A stretch of 34,074 nucleotides of DNA from Deltaproteobacteria bacterium (lineage in GTDB: Bacteria; Myxococcota_A; Polyangia; Polyangiales; Sandaracinaceae), in the NCBI GenBank assembly GCA_017303575.1, contig JAFLCL010000065.1, forward strand, positions 1 to 34,074, given 5' to 3'. Below the pieces are notes generated by a model that saw only the letters and a list, made by a program, of their open reading frames with translations, was not told the origin of the DNA and did not search any database. The number at the start of each line of letters is the position of its first letter. Positions within the stretch are counted from its first letter, which is position 1. The position numbers and the translations under genes are program-made. This document shows positions 6,419 to 13,280 of the stretch, piece by piece.

Positions 6419-8767
6419 TCAGAAGCTGGCTTCGAGGCCGCCCTGCACGAGGAGCGTGCGGCCCGTGCGCGCGCCGAAGGGGCGGTACGAGACGATCGGC
6501 GCGCTGTTCGTGAGGTTCTCTCCGCGCACGTAGAGGCGGATGCCTGGATAGACCTCCACGCTCGCCATCGCATCGAGATAGAACTGCTCGTCGGTGCCCT
6601 GGCCCGCGAGGATGGGCCCCTGCGAGGCCTGATCGCGCATCACACCCACGTACGTGGCCTGGAGGTTCGCGCGGAGGAAGCGCCAGTCGAAGCCTGCGCC
6701 GAGCGTGAATTGGTGCTCGGGCACGTACGGCAGGTGATCACCGATCCGCACGGTGCCGAACGTCGGGCTCTCCGAGTTGAACGCTGTCGCGAAGCGCGTG
6801 TACGTGTACGTGTAGTTGCCGCGCAGCGGGATGTGGAGGTCGTCGATCACGAACGTGTGTGTGGCCTCAGCCTCGATGCCCATCACCGTCGCGCGATCGC
6901 CGTTGAACATCCGATCGACGAGCTCTTCGGGGCAGCCGCCCGCGCCCGAGCACTCGCCCGTGAGGTTCTCGTAGTCCGAGAGGAAGTACGCGAGCTGCCC
7001 GTGCGTCGGCGTGTCGATGCGGCCGTAGCGCATGCCGATCTCGTAGTTCCACGACTGCTCGGGACGCACGCCCTCGGGCTGACCGGGCGCCACCGGTGAG
7101 TAGCCGCGGTGCACGCCTGCGAACGCCGCGAGGTCCGGGATGATCTCGTACGTCGCGCCGAAGCCAGGAAGGAGCTCCGCCTGCTGCGTGATCTGGAAGC
7201 GGCCCGTGGTCAGATCGAGCATCTCGCTCCACACCGACTCGAGGCGGATGCCGGGCGTGACGGTGAGCGCGCGCCACCGGATCTGGTAGGCGCCATAGGC
7301 GGAGAACGCGATCGACTGTGCGCGGTTCCGGAGCAGCAAGCGCTCGCCGCGGCCGTCCTCCACGAGCGCGCTGCCGTCGATGAGCACACCCACGCCGGTG
7401 TGGTGACGCGCGATCTCGTCGTAGTGCAGCCGCAGGCCCACCTCGATCGTGTGGCGCACCTCGTCCGTCTGGGCGCGGAAGCGCGCGCGCGCCTGCACGC
7501 CCTGCGACACGAACACGCGGTTGTTCACCGCGCGGAGGACCGCTTGTCCGGGCGTGCTCGCCTGCTCTGCGCCCGTGAGGACGTTGTAGTAGACGGCATT
7601 GCGCCCACTCGTGGGGTCTTGGAGCACGGCGCCGAGCGGCGTCCCGTCCACGAAGCTGTCGATGCGCTGGTAGGTGCGATCGAAGTCGTGGCGGTACGCG
7701 GTGACGAGCAGATCGAAAGGATCGGAGAGGAGCTCGTAGCGCGCCATCACGCGCGTTCGCCACCAGTCCATGCGATCGGTGCCGGCGATGCCATAACGTC
7801 GCCACGGGCTCTGGCGCAGATCCTCGAGGGTGAGGCCGAGGTAGCTGTCGTTCGAGTGCTCGAGGCCCAGGCCCGCCACGATCTCGAGGCGATGGTAGAC
7901 GTCGGCGTTCAGGTCACCGTGCAGCTCGCCGCGCGCGACGATGTCGCTGCGATCGAAGCCGGTGTTGGCCTCGCCGAAGTCGAGCGTGCGAAAGCCGTCG
8001 GTGCGGAGGTGCACTGCCTCGATCAGGAAACCGCCCCACTCGTTCGAGTCTCCGTAGTGGCCGTGGAAGCGGCCGAACCACGTGGAGCCGAGCGCGAGAT
8101 CGAGGCCGCCCTCGTGCGTCGCGGGGATGGGGCGATCGCGGAAGTCGATGGCGCCGCCCACGGTGTGCGGGCCGTAGGGGATCGCCGCAGGGCCCATGAA
8201 CACGTCGACGCCCGTCATGCGCGTGACGAGCGGGAAGTAGTACGCGGCGGGCGCGGAGTAGGGCGCGGGCGCGAGGAGGACACCGTCCTCCATCAGCGTG
8301 ATGCGGCGAGAGCGCTCGGCGTTGGCGCCGCGGATGCCGATGTTCGGGCGCAGGCCATAGCCATCTTCTTGCCGCACGTAGACGCCGGGCACCGACACGA
8401 GGATCGAGTTGGGATCGTCGTAGTCGAGCTGCTCGAGTGTCTCTTCGTCGATCGAGTGCGCCGAGCCACCGGTGTGGAACTGCTCCTCCGCGTGACCGGT
8501 GACGACCTCGTCACCCACGTGCATCGACGCGGCGTCGTCCTCGTCGTCGTCCGTGCTCGTGTCGTCGACCTCGTCGTCGTCCGCGCTCGCGTCGTCGTCC
8601 GCGCTCGCGTCGTCCTCCGCGCTCGCCTCGTCGTCGGCGCGCTCCGGCTCGAGCGCTGGCGGCTCGGGCTCGGGCGCGTCCTGCGCGTGGGCGCGCGGTG
8701 GCTCGAGCGGCGAGAGGGCCAGGAGCGCGACAGCGCTCCCGAGGATCATCGTCTTTCGCGTCGTCAT
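6419..8767 (-). CDS. FecA-like TonB-dependent outer-membrane receptor
   Basis: A 782-residue protein with a signal peptide (MTTRKTMILGSAVALLALS... cleaved near AHA|Q28-29). A strongly acidic low-complexity stretch (about 44-84, Asp/Glu/Ala/Ser) comes next. The plug domain starts around EVVTGHAEEQF and contains ILVSVPGVYVRQEDGYGLRPNIGIRGA, very like ferric citrate receptors, and VDVFMGPAAIPYGPHTVGGAIDF. A 22-strand-type barrel fills the rest and the C-terminal residue is Phe, as expected for outer-membrane proteins. It would bring an iron chelate across the outer membrane using TonB energy. It lies last in a minus-strand cluster behind imelysin-like and delta-60 lipoproteins. A structured repeat occupies the 171-base gap before its start. 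The substrate is inferred from family resemblance only. Confidence 0.9.
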   Translation of the reverse strand: MTTRKTMILGSAVALLALSPLEPPRAHAQDAPEPEPPALEPERADDEASAEDDASADDDASADDDEVDDTSTDDDEDDAASMHVGDEVVTGHAEEQFHTGGSAHSIDEETLEQLDYDDPNSILVSVPGVYVRQEDGYGLRPNIGIRGANAERSRRITLMEDGVLLAPAPYSAPAAYYFPLVTRMTGVDVFMGPAAIPYGPHTVGGAIDFRDRPIPATHEGGLDLALGSTWFGRFHGHYGDSNEWGGFLIEAVHLRTDGFRTLDFGEANTGFDRSDIVARGELHGDLNADVYHRLEIVAGLGLEHSNDSYLGLTLEDLRQSPWRRYGIAGTDRMDWWRTRVMARYELLSDPFDLLVTAYRHDFDRTYQRIDSFVDGTPLGAVLQDPTSGRNAVYYNVLTGAEQASTPGQAVLRAVNNRVFVSQGVQARARFRAQTDEVRHTIEVGLRLHYDEIARHHTGVGVLIDGSALVEDGRGERLLLRNRAQSIAFSAYGAYQIRWRALTVTPGIRLESVWSEMLDLTTGRFQITQQAELLPGFGATYEIIPDLAAFAGVHRGYSPVAPGQPEGVRPEQSWNYEIGMRYGRIDTPTHGQLAYFLSDYENLTGECSGAGGCPEELVDRMFNGDRATVMGIEAEATHTFVIDDLHIPLRGNYTYTYTRFATAFNSESPTFGTVRIGDHLPYVPEHQFTLGAGFDWRFLRANLQATYVGVMRDQASQGPILAGQGTDEQFYLDAMASVEVYPGIRLYVRGENLTNSAPIVSYRPFGARTGRTLLVQGGLEASF

Positions 8768-8782
8768 GGGCTGAGCCGGGAC

Positions 8783-8927
8783 CTCAGGGACCGAGAAACA
8801 TTCGTTCTGCTGGCGCGCCCTGCGGCGGGGGAGCGAAGCTCTCCCTGGAGCAGCGAGGGAGAGGAACGGAGCGAAGCGGAGTGGACCGCACGAGTGAAGG
8901 CTCGAGGGGCCAGAGGTCCCTCGACCC
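8783..8927 (-). repeat. Structured intergenic repeat, copy B
   Basis: Read on the minus strand it matches copy A (104-284): an exact 28-base block at 8900-8927 and an exact 16-base block at 8783-8798. Weaker but collinear similarity lies between them, including GCTCCAGGG and CCCCGCCGC. Hairpin 1 is conserved exactly. At the place of hairpin 2, copy B has GGGAGAGC-TTC-GCTCCCCC, a different sequence that still pairs with one mismatch. In the direction of transcription it starts about 12 bases after the imelysin-like stop and ends about 16 bases before the receptor start. Confidence 0.75.
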
Positions 8928-8938
8928 GGCCAACCGAG

Positions 8939-10327
8939 TCAGTCGTTGTCGCCCTCGACGCGCGCCGGGAGCTCGAGATCGAGCACGGTGAGCAGCTCGA
9001 CCCTGAAGAGATCGGCCACCGCGCGGATGGCGTCGTGGAGGATCAGGACATCGTCGGCGTCGGTGTCGACGGCGATCTCGAGCGGTCCGTCGACGAGATC
9101 GAAGGCCGCGAGCGCGACCACGATCGCTTCTTGGATGCGTCGATCGAGATCGGCCGCGCCCATCGAGCGAAGGAGATCGTCGAAGCCGGGCGCGTCCATC
9201 GGGGGCGGTGCACCGAGGTAGGCATCGCGGAAGGCCTCGACGTTGACGCGCGCATAGACGAGCGAGCTGTCCGAGAAAGGGAATTCCACGTTGTCGGGAC
9301 AGGTCGCGGTCGGACAGTCCACGTAGATGCCAGCGGGGATCCCGATCTTGAGGTCGGTCACGTCCTTGTAGAGATAGAAGAGCGCGTCCGAGAGGCCGTT
9401 GAGCCCCACCTGCGCGCTGGGATAGAGCGTGCTGCCTGCGCCCGCGGTGGCGAGCGTGCCGAGGAAGTTCTCGCCCGAGGGCTCCCACGCGTTCACGAGC
9501 ACACGCGCCTGCGCGGCCACGAGGACGGCGGCGGTGTGCGCGTAGCTCGTGCGCCGACGCGCCACCTCGTCGCGACCGAGCGCGGCCCACGTGCCGTCGG
9601 CGTTGATCGCAGCCGAGGCCGCGCAGCGGTTGCTGCCCGTCGTCTCGAAGAGCGCATACTCGATCGCGCTCATGCCGCGCGCGCTGACCGGCTCGGCGCC
9701 CAGCGTGGCGACGTCGACGTAGCGCTCCGCGACCGTGGCCTGATCGATGCCGCAGTAGCTCACGAACGGCCACGGATGGATCGTGTCGCGCAGTCCGCGT
9801 CCGCCCAGCGTGTACATCGCGAGCCCCGCAGGTCCCATCTGCAGGACCTCGACGCGCTGCCACACGCGCATCGCGTCGTGCCACGCGAGGCGCGCGGCCT
9901 CGAGGCTCTCGGGCGTGCCCAGGGTGCGGGCGTTCTCCGTCGCCACCACGAGCGCGTCGGCGACCACGACGAAGTCACGCATCGAGGCGAGCGCGACGTT
10001 CTCGCCCACCGCACCGAGCACAGCGCGGATTCCGTCGGCGCCGGTGGGCACGAAGACGTCGGTCGCCGTGTCGAAGGTCGGCGCGTCGCGATCGTCGGCG
10101 TCGATGCGCGGTGCATCCATGCCCGGCGCGTCGATCGCCGCGTCGGGTCGTGCAGCGTCGGGCCGCGCGGCGTCGGGCGCCCACGCGTCGGGCTGACCGA
10201 CGTCGAGGAACGAGACCTCGACGCGCATGCAGCTCGCCGATGAAACGGCAGCGAGGGCCAGCGCGGCGATCGACGATCGTCGCACGAGCCCCCGCGTGGG
10301 ATTCCGGGGTCGAAGTTGGGTGGTCAC
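8939..10327 (-). CDS. Imelysin-like (peptidase M75 family) lipoprotein
   Basis: A 462-residue protein. The GTG start at 10327 is chosen because it overlaps the previous stop (GTGA) and leads into a lipoprotein signal ending VSSASC (Cys33). A PDA-repeat linker (about 46-80) precedes an imelysin domain (about 95-455) with ARLAWHDAMRVWQRVEVLQMGPAG and the segment GMSAIEYALFE. Imelysin-family proteins (IrpA/EfeO/ICMP type) are periplasmic or surface iron-related proteins with a characteristic GxHxxE motif. Here the matching residues are G218-M-S220-A-I-E223, so the His is replaced by Ser. The gene is translationally coupled to the delta-60 lipoprotein and precedes a FecA-like receptor, which supports a role in iron acquisition. 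Confidence 0.85.
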   Translation of the reverse strand: MTTQLRPRNPTRGLVRRSSIAALALAAVSSASCMRVEVSFLDVGQPDAWAPDAARPDAARPDAAIDAPGMDAPRIDADDRDAPTFDTATDVFVPTGADGIRAVLGAVGENVALASMRDFVVVADALVVATENARTLGTPESLEAARLAWHDAMRVWQRVEVLQMGPAGLAMYTLGGRGLRDTIHPWPFVSYCGIDQATVAERYVDVATLGAEPVSARGMSAIEYALFETTGSNRCAASAAINADGTWAALGRDEVARRRTSYAHTAAVLVAAQARVLVNAWEPSGENFLGTLATAGAGSTLYPSAQVGLNGLSDALFYLYKDVTDLKIGIPAGIYVDCPTATCPDNVEFPFSDSSLVYARVNVEAFRDAYLGAPPPMDAPGFDDLLRSMGAADLDRRIQEAIVVALAAFDLVDGPLEIAVDTDADDVLILHDAIRAVADLFRVELLTVLDLELPARVEGDND

Positions 10328-11889
10328 GGAACGGGGAAAAGGTACACGAGGCCGTTGTCGTTCGTCGCGGGGTCCGTGCCGCCGATGCCCACCACGACCA
10401 CACGCTCGCCGCGCGGATCCACGTCCACGCCCCAGAGGTGATCGACCGTGCCTGCGGAGGTGTTGATGAGCTGCACGCCGTCGTCGCCGAACGTCGTGTC
10501 GAAGACGCCGTCGCGCGTCATGAGGACGAGCGCGCCATCGGCCTCGGACGTGGCGGTGCGGAGGCCACCGATCATGAGGATGCGCTGATCGGGGAGCACC
10601 ACGAGGCCGCGCGCGTTGTCGCTGAAGTCGTAGCCGCCGAGGAGCGCGTAGCCGCCCGTGCCGTACGTGAGATCGCGAACGCCCGTGGTCGCGTCGACCC
10701 GCAGCGAGATGAAGTCGTTGTCGCCCATCGCTTCCTCGCGACCGTAGCCCGCAGTCACGAAGCTCCCGCCCTGGAGCACAGCGTCGTACGCCTCGACCTG
10801 CGTCGTGAGCACGACCTCGGTGTAGAGGCCCATCGTGCCGAAGCTGGTGACCGGCGCGCCCGTCGAGTCGAGCACGAGGATGACGGGGCGGACCGAGCCA
10901 CCCTCCGAGTAGTAACCCGCGAGCGAGATGCGGCCCTCGGGCAACAGCTCCAGGCTGCGCACGCTCGCGTTCACGTTCGCGATGTCGCGCTGGTAGAGGC
11001 CGCCGGTGCCGAACGTCGTGTCGCGCTCGCCATCGGGGAGGAGGCGCAGCACGCCGAAGTCGGTGTCGGTCCCGCCCGTGCGCTTGGGGCCCACGGCGAC
11101 GACGAGTCGATCCATCGCGTCGGCCCGCACGTTCCATGCGCTGTCGGCGACGTACGCGGTGCTCGGTGCGGGCAGCGCCTCGCCGTCCGTGAGGTCGATG
11201 AGCTCGACGCCGTCGGTGCCGAACGTGTCGTCGAGCGTGCCGTCGGTGTTCAGGCGGAAGAGGGCGATGTCGCGGTCACGCGTGTCGGCGCCCGTGGCCA
11301 CGTGCTCGACGGTGGCGGCCACGACGATCTTTCCATCGCTCTGCAGGGTGATGCCGCGGGCGATCTCACCCGCGAGGCCGACAGCGAGGTTGCGGACGAA
11401 CCAGCCATCGGTGCCGAACGTGGTGTCGAGCTCACCGTCCGCGCCGAAGTGCGCGACGACGGTCTCGTAGTCGTTCGTGGCCGCGTCGGTGCCCGCGGCG
11501 CGCACGCCGGTCACGTAGAAGCTCGAGTCGGGCGCGAAGGTGACGGCGTAGAACCGATCGTGGCCGGTCGCCGACGCGGGCACGGTGTGCGGCATTGGGT
11601 TCACGATCGCCGGCAGCGGCGGCGGCCCCGCATCACCCGGGACGAACGCGTCCGCCTCGACGAACGCATCGGTCCCCGCGTCGGTGCCAGGCTCCATGAA
11701 CGCGTCGGGCGCCACGAACGCATCGCGCCCAGCGTCCGTGCCCGGGGGCATGAACGCGTCCTCGGTCGCCACGAACGCGTCCGCCATCGGCGTGACGAAC
11801 GCGTCGTCCCCCGTGGTGTTGTCGGGACAGCCCGCGAGCACAGCGCCCATGGAAGGAAGGAGAAAGAGGGCGCGACGGTCGATCTTCAT
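10324..11889 (-). CDS. Delta-60 repeat lipoprotein
   Basis: A 521-residue protein. MKIDRRALFLLPSMGAVLAGC gives a clear lipobox (LAGC). A linker to about residue 90 repeats DAFV/DAFM units separated by PGTDAG. The body carries about six delta-60-type repeats recognised by D-x-x-FG-x-x-G signatures: LDTTFGTDGW, LDDTFGTDGV, RDTTFGTGGL, VTSFGTMGL, RDLTYGTGGY and FDTTFGDDGV. Such repeats probably form a beta-propeller or solenoid exposed at the surface. The ATG at 11889 has GAGGA about 7 bases upstream. The stop overlaps the next start by 4 bases, so it is the first gene of a probable iron-uptake operon. Its precise function is unknown; a binding or scaffold role at the outer membrane is inference. 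Confidence 0.85.
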   Translation of the reverse strand: MKIDRRALFLLPSMGAVLAGCPDNTTGDDAFVTPMADAFVATEDAFMPPGTDAGRDAFVAPDAFMEPGTDAGTDAFVEADAFVPGDAGPPPLPAIVNPMPHTVPASATGHDRFYAVTFAPDSSFYVTGVRAAGTDAATNDYETVVAHFGADGELDTTFGTDGWFVRNLAVGLAGEIARGITLQSDGKIVVAATVEHVATGADTRDRDIALFRLNTDGTLDDTFGTDGVELIDLTDGEALPAPSTAYVADSAWNVRADAMDRLVVAVGPKRTGGTDTDFGVLRLLPDGERDTTFGTGGLYQRDIANVNASVRSLELLPEGRISLAGYYSEGGSVRPVILVLDSTGAPVTSFGTMGLYTEVVLTTQVEAYDAVLQGGSFVTAGYGREEAMGDNDFISLRVDATTGVRDLTYGTGGYALLGGYDFSDNARGLVVLPDQRILMIGGLRTATSEADGALVLMTRDGVFDTTFGDDGVQLINTSAGTVDHLWGVDVDPRGERVVVVGIGGTDPATNDNGLVYLFPVP

Positions 11890-11907
11890 GAAGTTCCTCA
11901 CGACAAC

Positions 11908-11950
11908 GGGAATGGCTCTCAATACGCCGAGGCGACCGAGAATGACTCTC
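11908..11950 (-). promoter_or_regulatory. Two Fur-box-like motifs upstream of the iron-uptake cluster
   Basis: The 11-base motif GAATGRCTCTC occurs twice, at 11910-11920 and 11940-11950, 30 bases apart. The second is embedded in GAGAATGACTCTC, a near-palindrome with GAGA/TCTC arms that resembles half of a Fur box (GAGAATNATTCTC type). Both lie 20-61 bases upstream of the first gene of a cluster with a TonB receptor and an imelysin protein. The site assignment is by similarity and context. Confidence 0.45.
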
Positions 11951-12063
11951 CCTCTTGTACGGAGCAAGCGGGGAAGCTCCCCCCTGCGCCGAATCCGTGA
12001 GATCGCTCTCACCTCGGACACCTGCGAAAACGCGGACCGCCGACTGCACTCGGTCGGTCGCGC

Positions 12064-12720
12064 ATGGGCGCGGTCATGCCCCCTCTGCTCGCGTGCGCGC
12101 TCGCGAACCCCGCCTTCCGTCGCCTGGGCGCAGGTGCTGCTCCTGCCCGTCGAGCGCGAGGGGCACGTCGCGGACACGAGCGAGGTCGCCGACACCGCGG
12201 CCACCACGGGGACGACGCTGCGATCGCACGACGCCGCGCGCGAGGCGCTCGTCGCCTCTCACGGCGAGGATCCGCCCGAGGTCTCGGAGTCGGATCTGGC
12301 ACGGTGGGTCGCCTCGAGCCGTCAGGCCGTGCGCTCGCTCGCGCGCGCGGACTACGACGGCGCACGCTCGGCGCTCGCGCAGGCCGAGGCCGTGACGGAT
12401 CCTGCGCTCGCCGAGCTCAACCGCGAGGCCACACGCGCGCGACAGGTGCTCGACATGTGCCTCTACCTCGTGCGCTCGCTCGAGGAGACGAGCCAGCGCC
12501 GTCGAGCAGGGCTACGCGTGTCGACGTCTCGTGCCGCGCGGCGAGCCGACGCTCACGCAGCATCCGCCCGAGGTGCGCGCGATCTTGGACGAGGTGGATC
12601 GCGCGCTCGCGCAGATGCAGGGTGCCTGCTTGCGCGTCGTGAGCGAGCCGACGGGCTGCGCCGTGCGCCTCAACGGCCTCGACTTCGGGTCGCGACTCTT
12701 CGCGGCGGCATCGACACACC
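12064..12720 (+). pseudogene. PEGA-type protein gene, frameshifted and 3'-truncated
   Basis: Protein-like sequence runs across shifted frames. A hydrophobic start (MGAVMPPLLACALA, from 12064) seems to continue one frame over as TPPSVAWAQVLLLPVEREGH, which would join into a signal peptide with an AWA|Q cleavage site. That second frame runs as a helical domain to LVRSLEET (about 12492), then the coding signal shifts by one base to AVEQGYACRRLVPRGEPTLTQHPPEVRAILDEVDRALAQM. The sequence ends inside the beginning of a PEGA-like domain (LRVVSEPTGCAVRLNGLDFG) and becomes unrelated near 12715. This gives at least one and possibly two frameshifts plus loss of the 3' end. The loss coincides with the edge of the lower-GC RHS island. 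Sequencing error could explain a shift but not the truncation. Confidence 0.7.
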
Positions 12721-12779
12721 AATCCCCACTAGTGCGTGAAGTCCCGCACAGGGTCCAGAGTCCACCACGATGTCCAACG

Positions 12780-13277
12780 TCAGCAACGGCCACGAGGCGG
12801 AGGGAGCACGACACTTGCACGCCATGCGTCGAAATCCTGCGGCCCGATGTCGGGCAGCGCGTCGAACAGCCTCGAGTCCTCGTGATGCACCAGAACCTCA
12901 AGCGTCACTCCTTCACCCGCGACGCGCTCGATCACGTCACCCATGAGGTAGAGAAGGTCGGCAAACACACGAGGGCTCCAGGACTCGACGTCCACGGCTC
13001 CTTCCCACAGGAGTACGACCTTGGCCGAAGGATTGTCGCCGATGTAGAAACCACCAGAGATCCGGTCCAGAATCGAATCCCAGTTGATTCGGGCCGGCAC
13101 GTCAGAGCCCCAGGCCGGGTCAAGTGGGAGGGAAGATCTAATCGCTACCATCAAGCCGTGCTCCGATTCTACGCCATGGGTGCGAAGAACACGACACGCA
13201 AATCCCTCCTTACACAAGCGTTCGCGTTCCTTACTGAACGAATCGGCGGAGACTAACCGCAGGTGCTCGCGGCGCAT
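12780..13277 (-). CDS. Barstar-like immunity protein
   Basis: A 165-residue cytoplasmic protein encoded 3 bases after the RHS toxin stop, on the same strand. The core ARINWDSILDRISGGF (about 62-77) matches the barstar helix region that contacts barnase. Barstar has N-L-D35-A-L-W-D39; here the residues are N65-W-D67-S-I-L-D71, so both key Asp residues are kept at the i, i+4 spacing. It is followed by KVVLLWEGA, an amphipathic helix (FADLLYLMGDVIERVAGEG) and VTLEVLVHH, which fit the remaining strand-helix-strand order of the barstar fold. It is longer than barstar (about 90 residues), with extra N- and C-terminal tails. The expected role is to bind and block the ribonuclease tip of the adjacent RHS protein in the producing cell. 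Confidence 0.75.
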   Translation of the reverse strand: MRREHLRLVSADSFSKERERLCKEGFACRVLRTHGVESEHGLMVAIRSSLPLDPAWGSDVPARINWDSILDRISGGFYIGDNPSAKVVLLWEGAVDVESWSPRVFADLLYLMGDVIERVAGEGVTLEVLVHHEDSRLFDALPDIGPQDFDAWRASVVLPPPRGRC

Positions 13278-13280
13278 CGT

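Noticed and set aside
7109..10243. A very long open frame antisense to the TonB receptor and imelysin genes.
   Set aside because: High-GC shadow. The minus-strand genes have signal peptides, clear families and matching overlaps; the antisense product is Arg/His/Glu low-complexity.
10111..12000. A 629-residue plus-strand open frame opposite the delta-60 lipoprotein.
   Set aside because: Low-complexity Arg/Ala/His-rich translation. The minus strand shows a lipobox, repeats and a Shine-Dalgarno site.
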